IMG/VR virus record: IMGVR_UViG_3300020442_001032
Span: 1 to 48,728 of that record
Reading direction: 5' to 3' (one strand)
DNA: 48,728 nucleotides
From: a virus
Both the position numbers and the translations under genes were made by a program. Numbering within the stretch: the first letter of the stretch is position 1; each line of letters starts with the position of its first letter. Below the pieces are notes generated by a model. The model was not told the DNA's origin and did not search any database. It saw nothing but the letters and a program-made list of their open reading frames with translations. Shown here in pieces: positions 31,276 through 40,432 of the stretch.

Positions 31276-31746
31276 ATGTCTAGGTTACAAGAAGCAATCG
31301 GTCTTGGATTGATTCTTGGAGTCATGCACGGATTGGTACAACCCGCCCACTCCGTGCCCGTGGTGCCAAACTTCACCCAAGGCTCAATGACCAGCCATAC
31401 AGAAACCACAAGTAAGGTTACTGAAACGATTAATTCTATAGATTATTCAACAGGATGGGAATACTCGGTTTCGGGGGTAGGCGTGTCCAACAACGGGCAA
31501 CCATTGAACCCCAACACAAATACGAACACAGTCACTGTGACTCCACTAGGAGGGATAGAGGGAAGCGTAACAAGCAACAACACCTCAGCAGATTTAACAG
31601 GTTCAAACTTCACACTGACAACACCAGGTGGAGCATTCCAATTTTCACAACATTACCGTGGGCCAGGCGTCACGAATCAGACGGTAATCCAGAGAGTAAC
31701 AGAGGTTACAAGCGTAACCGACACAACAAGTATCTTTACCCAGTAG
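31276..31746 (+). CDS. secreted Asn/Thr-rich protein (156 aa)
   Basis: A strong ribosome site AAGGAGATATATATT precedes the ATG. N-terminal signal: MSRLQEAIGLGLILGVMHGL and cleavage near PAHS. The mature part has many Thr/Asn/Ser (SVSGVGVSNNGQPLNPNTN) and resembles the preceding protein in composition and in the YSVSG motif, suggesting a duplicated beta-type fold. Its 3' half is overlapped in another frame by the next ORF. Confidence 0.65.
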   Translation: MSRLQEAIGLGLILGVMHGLVQPAHSVPVVPNFTQGSMTSHTETTSKVTETINSIDYSTGWEYSVSGVGVSNNGQPLNPNTNTNTVTVTPLGGIEGSVTSNNTSADLTGSNFTLTTPGGAFQFSQHYRGPGVTNQTVIQRVTEVTSVTDTTSIFTQ

Positions 31747-32570
31747 TACTATGTCTAAGTCAACTTGCGATTGTCCCTGCCACACTGGCGGAAAATGTAG
31801 GGGGTGTAAGTGCGACAGCTAACCCTATCGCCAACTCATCAGGCTCGGTAACCAACCAGGCTATTCAGGTTTTACAGGGTCCTTACATTACTAACACATA
31901 TGGCAATGGTATCAGCTGCCAAGGTCCTACTCTTAACGTAACTCCATTCATTACACATGGAAGAAGTTATCAAGAACCATGGAATGATATCTACTATGAG
32001 CCACAATATGATAGTACAGACTTTATTGGTAGAACAATTCAAGTCCAAAAGAACGTAAAGAACTATCCCTGGGAACCTTGGTATGATAATCGTACCAAAG
32101 ACGATGGCACCCGTTGGTTTGAAGATGGTGCAGACATGACCGTCACTGTAGATGAGATTGTAGGGGACGGCATACCAGACAATCCTGGCAGCGTGATCTG
32201 GCAGAAACCAGTTCGCACAGGACAGCAAGATAATTTGTCAACTAATATTGGTTTATCGGCAACTCTCTCATGGCCGTTGGATAATAGTTTACAAGATCGT
32301 TGTAAGAAAGCAGCAGATACACATACAGAATTACAGGCACAACTAGTTGCCAACAAACGCCTCGACTTTGAGATAGCCCGTTTAAAAAATTGTGGCGAAC
32401 TTTTACAAAAAGGCATTTCATTTCACCCCAAGAGCCCATACTATTCCATCTGTGCAGATGTGGTAGTGCAAGGTGTTAATACAATTAGACCACACGTTCA
32501 CTCTATTCCAAGTACCGAAGCTAATGGTACAGCAGAAGACCTAGGAACATTCTCTATAGGTAAACCTTAG
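31455..32570 (+). CDS. secreted conserved cyanophage protein, true start unclear
   Basis: From about 31715 the frame reads as a signal peptide (KYLYPVVLCLSQLAIVPATL then AEN) followed by VSATANPIANSSGSVTNQ and AIQVLQGPYITNTYGNGI, sequence I associate with conserved cyanophage virion or exported proteins. The only ATG in frame lies 290 bases inside the previous gene, and the residues between it and the signal peptide look like an antisense-type shadow (Arg/His/Gln-rich). No ATG, GTG or TTG occurs near the signal. Options are a rare start, a -1 frameshift from the previous gene, or a sequence error. The C-terminal half has paired cysteines. Confidence 0.6.
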   Translation: MGILGFGGRRVQQRATIEPQHKYEHSHCDSTRRDRGKRNKQQHLSRFNRFKLHTDNTRWSIPIFTTLPWARRHESDGNPESNRGYKRNRHNKYLYPVVLCLSQLAIVPATLAENVGGVSATANPIANSSGSVTNQAIQVLQGPYITNTYGNGISCQGPTLNVTPFITHGRSYQEPWNDIYYEPQYDSTDFIGRTIQVQKNVKNYPWEPWYDNRTKDDGTRWFEDGADMTVTVDEIVGDGIPDNPGSVIWQKPVRTGQQDNLSTNIGLSATLSWPLDNSLQDRCKKAADTHTELQAQLVANKRLDFEIARLKNCGELLQKGISFHPKSPYYSICADVVVQGVNTIRPHVHSIPSTEANGTAEDLGTFSIGKP

Positions 32571-33385
32571 TCTTTTTTCTTCTTTTTATGCCATTTAATA
32601 GGTGGTAATCCCTTCTTCTCACGGTATTTGTCTGCTCGAATCTCAGCAGGACTTAACTTGGGAGGAGTTTTACCTAGCAATCCTTGAACCTTCTTTATAA
32701 CTTTTTTAACAACAGGTTTTACCACCTTCAAAAGCATATCAGCGAGAGGTTTTGCAAGGATAGCAGAGGACGTTGCAACAACAGCAATAGAAGCAGTGGC
32801 AGTTACAGCACCTGCTGATGGGATATTACCTACAATCTGTTCTACAACCTCAATCTTTTCAGTAACCTGAATACATTCCTTACCAACCAGTTCATATCCA
32901 GTGACCTTCAAGTCTCCTTTGATATGTCCAACTGGTTCTTTTAATTCTTGGGCCCTCGTTGGGCATTCTACATTACCAGTATCTCCCGTATTAGGTACAG
33001 AAGGAGTTTCTGGTGTTTCTGTTTCTGGGGCTTTGGGTGGTTTAATTGGTGGTGGTTCTTGCTTTTGTTGTGTCAGTTCAAGTCTTGATGCATCATAATC
33101 TATAGGATAAAAAGAGGGTGAACCTGCATCGCAGTACACCCTTGTGCCATCAGGATCATCTTCCTTCAAGGCAGTATTCTTATCACTTTCTTGGTGTGCT
33201 TCAACACAGCCTGGCATGTTGACAACAGGAGTTCCTACCACACTGGTAACAGGTGGATAGATTGGTATTGCCATTGGTGGATTTTGAATCAACCAATCAT
33301 TAACATAGATATTTGGGATATCAATTCGATTAAGTCCGACACTACGAATAGAAATATCCCCTGTACCAATATCAGGTATCTCCAT
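32567..33385 (-). CDS. hypothetical protein with Pro-rich linker and hydrophobic segment
   Basis: 272 residues: N-terminal beta-type region (NRIDIPNIYVNDWLIQNPP), four cysteines, a Pro/Glu linker (EPPPIKPPKAPETETPETP), an Ala-rich hydrophobic segment at about 188-212 and a very basic C-terminus (KVIKKVQGLLGK, WHKKKKKD). Possibly membrane-associated virion protein; not recognised. Its stop overlaps in antiparallel the stop of the rightward module, so the two transcription units converge with no spacer or terminator. Confidence 0.62.
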   Translation of the reverse strand: MEIPDIGTGDISIRSVGLNRIDIPNIYVNDWLIQNPPMAIPIYPPVTSVVGTPVVNMPGCVEAHQESDKNTALKEDDPDGTRVYCDAGSPSFYPIDYDASRLELTQQKQEPPPIKPPKAPETETPETPSVPNTGDTGNVECPTRAQELKEPVGHIKGDLKVTGYELVGKECIQVTEKIEVVEQIVGNIPSAGAVTATASIAVVATSSAILAKPLADMLLKVVKPVVKKVIKKVQGLLGKTPPKLSPAEIRADKYREKKGLPPIKWHKKKKKD

Positions 33386-33551
33386 TGTTACTAAGCCTAC
33401 TAGGAATCAATTGATAAGCTAACTTATCTCTCACAGCATTTATACGATCATTATCATATTGTTGAAAGTTTCCTTTCTTCTCCACCTTTTTATAATAATG
33501 GAGAGCATTATGGATGATCGTAACGTCTTCGATACTCAGGTCGAAGTTCAT
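33372..33551 (-). CDS. small hypothetical protein (59 aa)
   Basis: A 59-codon ORF: MNFDLSIEDVTIIHNALHYY then KKVEKKGNFQQYDNDRINAV and RDKLAYQLIP. Its ATG overlaps the TGA of the upstream membrane-protein gene (ATGA) and its end overlaps the next gene's start by 14 bases, which is strong evidence that it is real. Helical and charged; the pattern is similar to small cyanophage proteins of unknown function. Confidence 0.65.
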   Translation of the reverse strand: MNFDLSIEDVTIIHNALHYYKKVEKKGNFQQYDNDRINAVRDKLAYQLIPSRLSNNGDT

Positions 33552-33808
33552 CTAGGAAGTCCAGGGAGTCCACCACCACCGCCAGGAATACCAATAGCAC
33601 CACCAGTTGCAGAAGGTAGTTCAGGCATTGCAGCATCCATCATTCCAGGAAGGGCACCAGCAACTGCTTCTGTTACTGCTTTGGTAACACGTTCTTTAGC
33701 ACGTTCAGCAATAGCATCACGTTGAAGATAGACAACTGCACCAGTACCGATGATACCAGCAGTTCCTAGAAAGGATAACACTGCTAGTGCATTAATAATT
33801 TTTTGCAT
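33548..33808 (-). CDS. small membrane protein with Gly/Pro tail (86 aa)
   Basis: MQKIINALAVLSFLGTAGII continues to a hydrophobic helix ending at about residue 27 (GTGAVVYLQR), then an Ala/Glu/Lys helix and a Gly/Pro tail (GGAIGIPGGGGGLPGLPR). The ATG is chosen because the longer frame runs through the end of the upstream gene and AGG lies before this ATG. One membrane segment; holin-accessory or virion protein are guesses. Confidence 0.6.
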   Translation of the reverse strand: MQKIINALAVLSFLGTAGIIGTGAVVYLQRDAIAERAKERVTKAVTEAVAGALPGMMDAAMPELPSATGGAIGIPGGGGGLPGLPR

Positions 33809-33812
33809 AATT

Positions 33813-34232
33813 TTATACCTTAGGAGGTGGGTTAGTAGTAGGAGCAATAACCATAGGGGCTTGCTCAATTCTAATGGTCTGAGCAGGAGCAGTGTTAGCG
33901 GCCCTTTCAATTAATTTTTCAAGGTCAGCTTTACTTACTTGTCCAGCACCATTCATTTTCATAGTTCCATCGCCAGACTTCTTAGCAGTCTGGACGCCAA
34001 AAGTCGCTAGCACGCCCGTGAAGACAGATGCTATGAAAGTTGGATCAATCTTTTGTTGGGGAAGACCTGGGATTGTAACATAATTAAGTGTTAAGATCCC
34101 TCCACTCCAGATGAGAATACCCAATCTAACGAGGGTACTCAAAATCATCAGTTGCTCTTCGGAGTCTTCAACTTTATCCTTCAGTTTACCTAAAGGGCCC
34201 TTAGGTTTTTCCTTCTTTAATTCTTCTGACAT
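33813..34232 (-). CDS. two-TM membrane protein (139 aa), possible holin-like
   Basis: A basic N-terminus (MSEELKKEKPKGPLGKLKDK) is followed by hydrophobic segments at about residues 30-55 and 65-82, a soluble helix with KADLEKLIERAANTAP, and a Pro-rich tail. Size and topology resemble phage holins, but no holin family is recognised. Driven by an ACTAAATA late-type box 25 bases upstream and followed after four bases by another membrane protein. Confidence 0.58.
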   Translation of the reverse strand: MSEELKKEKPKGPLGKLKDKVEDSEEQLMILSTLVRLGILIWSGGILTLNYVTIPGLPQQKIDPTFIASVFTGVLATFGVQTAKKSGDGTMKMNGAGQVSKADLEKLIERAANTAPAQTIRIEQAPMVIAPTTNPPPKV

Positions 34233-34256
34233 GTATCATATGGAATCAGGCGATAG

Positions 34257-34264
34257 TATTTAGT
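34257..34264 (-). promoter_or_regulatory. late-promoter-like box (ACTAAATA)
   Basis: ACTAAATACTAT on the minus strand, 25 bases before the ATG of the two-TM protein. The same variant precedes the 1098-residue fibre-like gene. Confidence 0.5.
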
Positions 34265-34268
34265 AATT

Positions 34269-34508
34269 TTATTCACCACCACGAGGATACAGGTGACCCA
34301 CTCCAGGCCTGAATCCTCGTCTATGGTCATATCTATCACTAACGTCTGAAAAATTCAGATCAGTATCTAAAACTCTTACAGTTCCATTTGTAGAAGTAAA
34401 AGTTTGAATACCAACTGCTTGAAAACGATTTGCTATCGTAGCAGCAAATCCAACAATAGCTGGTTGTTGTCCACTAAAAGTGAAATTTGATGAGAGTACT
34501 AGAGACAT
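34269..34508 (-). CDS. small hypothetical structural-module protein (79 aa)
   Basis: Starts MSLVLSSNFTFSGQQPAIVG; middle GIQTFTSTNGTVRVLDTDLN; ends RRGFRPGVGHLYPRGGE. A small beta-rich protein. Its ATG overlaps the stop of the 485-residue gene, so translation is coupled. Not recognised. Confidence 0.6.
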   Translation of the reverse strand: MSLVLSSNFTFSGQQPAIVGFAATIANRFQAVGIQTFTSTNGTVRVLDTDLNFSDVSDRYDHRRGFRPGVGHLYPRGGE

Positions 34509-35965
34509 CAGACAAACCTCGCACAGAAGAGTAGCCCTGAGGTACTATAATTCTGACCATATTGTCCTGTTATAACATAATATTTTTCAGTGGGACTAAT
34601 AGTAATAATATCTCCTGTCTGAATGTTAGTACTAGGAGCTTCATACGTAAAACTAATTAATACAAAATCATCAGGAATATAATAAGGAGCAGGCACGAAG
34701 TTGTAACATAGAGGAATTCCCTTTACAGTCGTATAGTATGGTTCAACTACTGGTTGTTGTCCAGCAGGATTATTACTCTGTTCCAGTTCACCCCATCTAT
34801 GATACACTCTAACATCATCAGCACCGACATAACTATGGTTCTGTCCAGCCGAATAAAAATCTATGTTAGCTACTGGATTCGATCCTCTATAATCATATCC
34901 CCTCATCAAACCTGCTATTCTGTAGTTGCTGGCGTTGCCACCAGAATAATTCAGAAAATTTAAAGTTGGATAACTAGTCCCGCTGACCCATTCAATCTTT
35001 GTAAATCCATCACAATATACGTGATCATAATCTACGAAATCAGGATTAAAGTTATGAAGAATAATAGCATCATAAGTATTACTGTCCAAAGATGTTGAAG
35101 ATTGTGTTGGTTGATTCCAAACAAGGACTGCAAACTTAGGATCAATGCCAGACTTGAATACCCTTAAGTCTAGAGCATATGAATTACCACCACTTACTGT
35201 AATATCTACTCCAGTATAGTTTCCATCAAGAGTACATTCATTTCTAGTATAAGAAGGGGATTGGGAAGTATCCCTGCCTTGTTCGCCAGCAAAGCAAGGC
35301 AAGTAGTTAGCGTTCTGAGAACTAAATGAAGTAATACCACTACTACCTACTTGATATTCTTCTCCACTGACAGGATCAAAATGACCCCAACCATTCCAGT
35401 ATGGACCCGAATTCACCCTAATTGTGGTAGTATTTTGATTCCTAAAAACATGGAACATATTTTCATACTTTTTACCAGGAGCTACTGATAATTTCAACGT
35501 TCCATAATTGTAAGTACTGAGTGGATTTCTATGACTATCATAGAATTTATTAGTAGTCCCTCCAAAACTAACAGTAGAAGGAGCTGTATACACAGTAACA
35601 CCAAATCCTAGTGTAGATCCAGCTACACCAACTGGAAAAGATACATATTCGCCATTAGTAAATCCATAACCAGGATTAGCAACCAGGACCTGATTTGGAT
35701 TACCGTAGTATCTTCTAACATATAACATAAAATCAGTTCCTACACCAGATGTTGACTCTGGTACAGCACCATAATAATGAGTATAAGCAATATTTGCATC
35801 AGCTGGATCGTACTGATACATGTAAGCTTGGATACCTGTAACAATACCAGTTACTTCGGTAGATTCATGCCACCCTAACCATGTGAAGGCACTCTCCAAC
35901 TGAGTGATCACATCACTTTTGCCGTAACCAGCTGCAATTGTATTAACGTAAGTTGAAATAGCCAT
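34508..35965 (-). CDS. structural-module protein (485 aa), unknown
   Basis: A Tyr/Asn/Gly/Ser-rich beta-type protein: MAISTYVNTIAAGYGKSDVI at the start, many aromatic-Gly turns (GPYWNGWGHFDPVSG, YYGNPNQVLVANPGYG) and a conserved-looking C-terminus (DIITISPTEKYYVITGQYG). No signal peptide, no catalytic motif. Position between the fibre paralogue and small virion-type genes and composition suggest a fibre, fibre tip or adhesin component. Confidence 0.62.
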   Translation of the reverse strand: MAISTYVNTIAAGYGKSDVITQLESAFTWLGWHESTEVTGIVTGIQAYMYQYDPADANIAYTHYYGAVPESTSGVGTDFMLYVRRYYGNPNQVLVANPGYGFTNGEYVSFPVGVAGSTLGFGVTVYTAPSTVSFGGTTNKFYDSHRNPLSTYNYGTLKLSVAPGKKYENMFHVFRNQNTTTIRVNSGPYWNGWGHFDPVSGEEYQVGSSGITSFSSQNANYLPCFAGEQGRDTSQSPSYTRNECTLDGNYTGVDITVSGGNSYALDLRVFKSGIDPKFAVLVWNQPTQSSTSLDSNTYDAIILHNFNPDFVDYDHVYCDGFTKIEWVSGTSYPTLNFLNYSGGNASNYRIAGLMRGYDYRGSNPVANIDFYSAGQNHSYVGADDVRVYHRWGELEQSNNPAGQQPVVEPYYTTVKGIPLCYNFVPAPYYIPDDFVLISFTYEAPSTNIQTGDIITISPTEKYYVITGQYGQNYSTSGLLFCARFV

Positions 35966-35971
35966 TGTCGT

Positions 35972-38900
35972 TTATGCCTCCAATTGAAGGATTGTTAGGT
36001 TTGCAGATATAGAGTTGGTGTACCCTGTTAGATTTTTAATTGAAACGTAGATTGTCGTGGAAGCAGGTTCGTCTAAGTTTCCACCCATAACGAATGGAGA
36101 AATAATACTAGTAGTATTAATACCAGTAGAAACAAACTCCGCGATCACTCCACTACCTTGTGCAGGGTCTTCCCCTATACCGCGATTAATATCAGCAGCT
36201 CTAGATGCACTATCAGTATATATTCGTAACCATCCCGCAGTAGATAGTCCGACCTTCATCAATCCATAAGACTTGAATCCAGTAATATCAGTGTTACCGA
36301 TACCATTATTAGGAATAGCAGTTGTAGTTCCTACAACTACCTCTCTAGTTTGTAGAGATCCACCACTAGCGGTGATGGTTGCAATGCCAGTGGCAGAATA
36401 AGTAACGTCTAGACCATCACCAAAGTTTACGGTTCTTGCAGAACCAACATTAATATCATCATCCTCACAAACAATACCAGATCCAGTAGCATTAACATTA
36501 AGTAGATTGGATCCGTCAATCGCTGGCATAGTACCAGTCAATTGTGCCGCAGGAATGTCAGTTAAACCAGATGCAGATCCCTCAAATGTAGTAGAAGTAA
36601 TGACACCAGTTACATTTACACCAGCAGGAGATGAAGTAACTGCGGATCCAACAGATAATGTCTCTGCAATCGTAGCACCTGCATCTACTTGTAGGTTCCT
36701 ATAGATTCTAACAAGTCTGTCTGGTGAAGATCCTGCACTGTAAATTCTCAGTGCATCTTTCTGTACAGCAGGTATTCCTGGATCAGTGCTTCTGAATATG
36801 AAACTACCATCAATACCAGGAGAATCAGTTCCAGTATTAATCTGGAAGATCATTTGATCCTGAGACTGATCATCATGTCTAATCCAACCAGTAGAACTTA
36901 GTTCCAAATACTGGTTATTGACTTTCAGGTTACCTCTAATATCAGCGGCACCCTCTACAGTCAATGGATCAACTGGGTTTGTAGTTCCAATGCCGATATT
37001 CTTAAAGGTATGAATACCAACACCAGTCTCTCTCCAGAACTCAGTGTTACCAGTTACAGTACAAACACCAGCAGAGAAGGAGGCATTAAGATTTGCATCA
37101 AAGTTAATCGTTGCAGCAACACCGATATTGTTACCACTGTTTCTGATTACAATACCAGTACCAGAAGCAACAACACCGATCAGTTGAGAACCATCAATCG
37201 CTGGCATAGCACCAGTCAACTGTGATGCATTAAGAGATCCATAGAAAGATGTTGCAGAAACAACACCAGCAACAGTCAATGCCTCAGTAATGACAGTAGT
37301 TTTAATACCTACATCACCACTAGAGTTAATATATTGTCTAATATTACCAGCGCCGTCAGACAGAACAATATTATTGGATGAAGATCTAATGTCTAGGTCA
37401 TCATTATTACCTTCATACTTACCAATAAGTACGTTGTAAGATCCCAGAGTGATCTGTCTACCAGCTCTCTCACCCAAAGCAATATTGTATTCACCCTGAG
37501 TGACACTATACAGTGCTAGATTACCAATACCAATATTTCTTCCATCTCCACCGTTCATTACGGCTAGGACTTGTTCACCAATACCAATATTGAAACCACC
37601 GCCGCCAGTTGACATCGGTAAGTTACCGATTTTTATATTAGCTCCTGTCGGGGTTTGAATCCTACCAGTAGAAACAGTAACAACACCAACGATATTAGTA
37701 GGACCAACATCAAAGGATCCAGTTATATTCGCATTACCCTTAGCGGTAAAGATCTTAGAAATATCAGGAGCAGTGGTTCCGACACCAACCTTTGCAGTTG
37801 TACCAATACCAACTACACCAGGGTAACCAGAGTTTTGCCAGATACCACCAGCAGCAGTACTAGTTACAGTTACTTCTGTGCCATTCTGAGATAACTCAAT
37901 GTTCTCACCAGCAACAAGGTTGGTAACAATACCAGCTAGTCTAGATCCGTCTCCATAGTATGCACCGTATACAGTGACGCCGAGAGAAACTGTGTCCAGT
38001 CTCTTGGTTCCATTTTGGTATAGCTCAACACTACCGCCAGGTTTGAATACCGCAAGTTTATTATCGTTCTCGTCTACGATCTGAGTATCATGATTTGATT
38101 TAAGTTTAAAATCTGCACCATCAAATGTGATGTGTGCGTTCTCACTGTTACCAAAGATCGCCTTTCTAGCATTGTAAATTCTTAATGCACCACCAGAAGT
38201 GGCAGTGATCTCGACATCACCATGTACTCTCACACCACTAGGACCAGCAGTAGTTCCAATACCCACATTGGATGTGGTGTGAATACCAGTTACTTCTTTA
38301 GACCAATATCCTGTCCCTAATCCAGCAGCAATATCAGTAAATGCAATAGCAACGTTAGTGATACCAGTAATCTTACCAGTAGCATCTACATTGACTTGAG
38401 GTACAGTAGAGGAATTACCATAGGTTCCAAAACTTGCACCAGTCAAGTTGGTCATTGCACCAGCATTACCAAAATACTGCGAAGCAGTGATAACACCAGA
38501 GGTGTTTACATTTGAATTATTCTGTAGGGTGACTGCTTCATCTGCTAGGGTTGCCTTTGGAGCAGTAACCTGTTGTGAGTAAGATAGGATAGACCAACTC
38601 TCACCACCTACACCAACAATCCAGTCACCAGAATAAACACTGGATATACCTGGGTTGGTAAAGGTTGCAATACCAACATTAGATCCGCCTCTGGCGACAA
38701 TAAAATAGTCTCCCGTGACAATGCCAACGGAAGACAAGGTTTGGCCAATTCCAGTATAAGTTCTTCCTTGTCCTACAACTGTGAGAGCAGTAACAATACC
38801 AGCAACAGCATCGTAAAAACCGACGATGTTGAGGTTGGTTCCAAGGGAATTGATCTGGGCCTGTAAGGCACCAGTATCCACAGCTGATGCGATTCCAGTT

Positions 38901-39268
38901 AGACTAGAACCATCGCCATAGAAGGAAGTAGCAGTAACAATACCACCAGCAACAAATCCAGATGCACCAACGACACTGGTAATAAAACCAACGTCATTGG
39001 TGAAGGAGGATAGTGCTGTCGGGGTATTTGTTAGATTGGTGTAATCTAGATAATACGACGGGAGTTGACCATTAAACTTCTGAGAGTTAGTGGAAATGCC
39101 TGCCGTTAATGCAAACCCAGTTTGATTAGGTGGATTAAGTCTTAATCCGTCACCGATTGCAAGATATATTTCATTAAAGTTCGCATTAACTTTTAAGGCT
39201 CCCTGTCTAAGGGTATCCCCAGTGCCGTCATTACTAGTTTGTCCAGTATTAATTAACTGTTTCGTCAT
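35972..39268 (-). CDS. tail-fibre-like structural protein (1098 aa)
   Basis: N-terminus INTGQTSNDGTGDTLRQGAL then KVNANFNEIYLAIGDG matches the 900-residue protein on the other strand. Internal modules repeat FYGDGSSLTGI / YYGDGSRLAGI and AAQLTGTMPAIDGSNLLNV (two copies), each often followed by a GSGIVxxD...VNF strand pair. VGIGTT repeats (at least five) are typical of phage fibre and peptidase-chaperone fibre proteins. The C-terminal 120 residues lack repeats and may form the tip. Preceded by a late-type box. Confidence 0.76.
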   Translation of the reverse strand: MTKQLINTGQTSNDGTGDTLRQGALKVNANFNEIYLAIGDGLRLNPPNQTGFALTAGISTNSQKFNGQLPSYYLDYTNLTNTPTALSSFTNDVGFITSVVGASGFVAGGIVTATSFYGDGSSLTGIASAVDTGALQAQINSLGTNLNIVGFYDAVAGIVTALTVVGQGRTYTGIGQTLSSVGIVTGDYFIVARGGSNVGIATFTNPGISSVYSGDWIVGVGGESWSILSYSQQVTAPKATLADEAVTLQNNSNVNTSGVITASQYFGNAGAMTNLTGASFGTYGNSSTVPQVNVDATGKITGITNVAIAFTDIAAGLGTGYWSKEVTGIHTTSNVGIGTTAGPSGVRVHGDVEITATSGGALRIYNARKAIFGNSENAHITFDGADFKLKSNHDTQIVDENDNKLAVFKPGGSVELYQNGTKRLDTVSLGVTVYGAYYGDGSRLAGIVTNLVAGENIELSQNGTEVTVTSTAAGGIWQNSGYPGVVGIGTTAKVGVGTTAPDISKIFTAKGNANITGSFDVGPTNIVGVVTVSTGRIQTPTGANIKIGNLPMSTGGGGFNIGIGEQVLAVMNGGDGRNIGIGNLALYSVTQGEYNIALGERAGRQITLGSYNVLIGKYEGNNDDLDIRSSSNNIVLSDGAGNIRQYINSSGDVGIKTTVITEALTVAGVVSATSFYGSLNASQLTGAMPAIDGSQLIGVVASGTGIVIRNSGNNIGVAATINFDANLNASFSAGVCTVTGNTEFWRETGVGIHTFKNIGIGTTNPVDPLTVEGAADIRGNLKVNNQYLELSSTGWIRHDDQSQDQMIFQINTGTDSPGIDGSFIFRSTDPGIPAVQKDALRIYSAGSSPDRLVRIYRNLQVDAGATIAETLSVGSAVTSSPAGVNVTGVITSTTFEGSASGLTDIPAAQLTGTMPAIDGSNLLNVNATGSGIVCEDDDINVGSARTVNFGDGLDVTYSATGIATITASGGSLQTREVVVGTTTAIPNNGIGNTDITGFKSYGLMKVGLSTAGWLRIYTDSASRAADINRGIGEDPAQGSGVIAEFVSTGINTTSIISPFVMGGNLDEPASTTIYVSIKNLTGYTNSISANLTILQLEA

Positions 39269-39293
39269 TACCGACAGGGACTAACATATTAAG

Positions 39294-39301
39294 TATTTAG
39301 T
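39294..39301 (-). promoter_or_regulatory. late-promoter-like box (ACTAAATA)
   Basis: ACTAAATACTTAA on the minus strand, directly at the end of nrdB and 25 bases before the ATG of the 1098-residue fibre-like gene. It separates an early/middle gene block from a late gene. Confidence 0.55.
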
Positions 39302-40432
39302 CTACAGTTTAAATCCAGCAAACGAATTCTTTTTGATGTCCTGCTTAATACCTGCAATAACATAGGACTCAACCTCAGTTTCCTGAGGTGCAACCTGTAA
39401 TCCCTTAGAAGAAATCCAGTGTTGTGTCCAAGGTAGAGGATTATTCCTCAATGGCTGATCATAGATTGGATCAATCCCAATAGCCTTCATTCTCTTATTA
39501 GCGATCCATTCAACATATTGTGTTAGAAGTTTATCGTTCAAGCCAATCATACTACCATCTTTGAATAGGTATTGAGCCCATTCTTTTTCTTCTTCAACTG
39601 CATGTTTAAACATGTTAATTACGTTCTCTTGTTCCTCTTTCGCAATCTCTTTCATGTCAGGGTCATCATCATTCTTCCACTTATTCAGAATCTGTTGCGT
39701 TAGAACTAGGTGCTGATTTTCGTCCCTGGCGATAAGAGAAATGATTTTTGCCGATCCTTCCATAAGCTTAAGTTCGCCAAAAGCGAACGAGCAAGCGAAG
39801 GAGACATAGAACCTAATTCCTTCCAAGATGTTGACGTTCGCAACAGCTCGGAAGAGTTTCCTTTTGAGTTCATACAGTTCGGATTGAGCATTCGGAACTC
39901 CCTCAAGATTATGCTCCCACTGATTTCCTGACCCGTAAATCTGTGCGGCTTGAATAAAGTCATCATATGCTTTAGTTACACTCTCAGCTCGGGCGAGTAT
40001 CTTCTGGTCCTCAAGAATGGTGTCGAAGACTTCAGTTGGATCTGGATATACATTCTTGATGATATATGTATAAGATCTGGAATGTATCATCTCCATGAAT
40101 TCCCAAGAAGTCATAGCGGCTTCTAGTTCGGGTAGAGAGCAATAAGGAATGAAAGCCATGCCAGGACCGCGACCTTGTACGGAGTCAAGGAGAATTTGGT
40201 ACTTAAGGTTCGACGTGAAAATATGCTTCTGCTCAGGACGCAATTCCTGATAGTCGGCTCGGTCTTTCTGGAGAGAGACTTCTTCTGGTCTCCAAAAATA
40301 CCCCAATTGTTGTTGTGTAAGTTTTTCAAAGACTGGATATTTGTAAGAGTCATATCTTTGAACTCCCAGTGGAGCACCAAAGAACATAAATTGTTTCTTT
40401 CTATCTACGATATTTTTATTAAAAACTGTCAT
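39302..40432 (-). CDS. nrdB: ribonucleotide reductase, class Ia beta subunit
   Basis: NrdB holds the di-iron tyrosyl radical that drives NDP reduction by NrdA. All signature parts are visible: QFMFFGAPLGVQRYD at the start, NLKYQILLDSVQGR (first iron Asp), FMEMIHSRSYTYII (Glu, His and the radical Tyr), EGIRFYVSFACSFAF and IARDENQHL (second iron set). The ATG giving MTVFNKNIVD is chosen because it resembles T4 NrdB's start; a GTG 17 codons upstream inside nrdA would add an unrelated basic tail. 376 residues, normal length. Confidence 0.94.
   Translation of the reverse strand: MTVFNKNIVDRKKQFMFFGAPLGVQRYDSYKYPVFEKLTQQQLGYFWRPEEVSLQKDRADYQELRPEQKHIFTSNLKYQILLDSVQGRGPGMAFIPYCSLPELEAAMTSWEFMEMIHSRSYTYIIKNVYPDPTEVFDTILEDQKILARAESVTKAYDDFIQAAQIYGSGNQWEHNLEGVPNAQSELYELKRKLFRAVANVNILEGIRFYVSFACSFAFGELKLMEGSAKIISLIARDENQHLVLTQQILNKWKNDDDPDMKEIAKEEQENVINMFKHAVEEEKEWAQYLFKDGSMIGLNDKLLTQYVEWIANKRMKAIGIDPIYDQPLRNNPLPWTQHWISSKGLQVAPQETEVESYVIAGIKQDIKKNSFAGFKL

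Noticed and set aside
31455-31700. N-terminal extension of the secreted protein from the in-frame ATG
   Set aside because: The stretch is Arg/His/Gln-rich without structure while the overlapping frame encodes a sensible secreted protein; treated as non-coding in this frame although kept in the ORF boundaries because no better start exists.
33459-33725. 88-codon plus-strand ORF with Pro/Ala-rich sequence
   Set aside because: Lies opposite the small membrane protein and the 59-residue gene, both of which show start/stop overlap with neighbours; no plus-strand transcription signal nearby.
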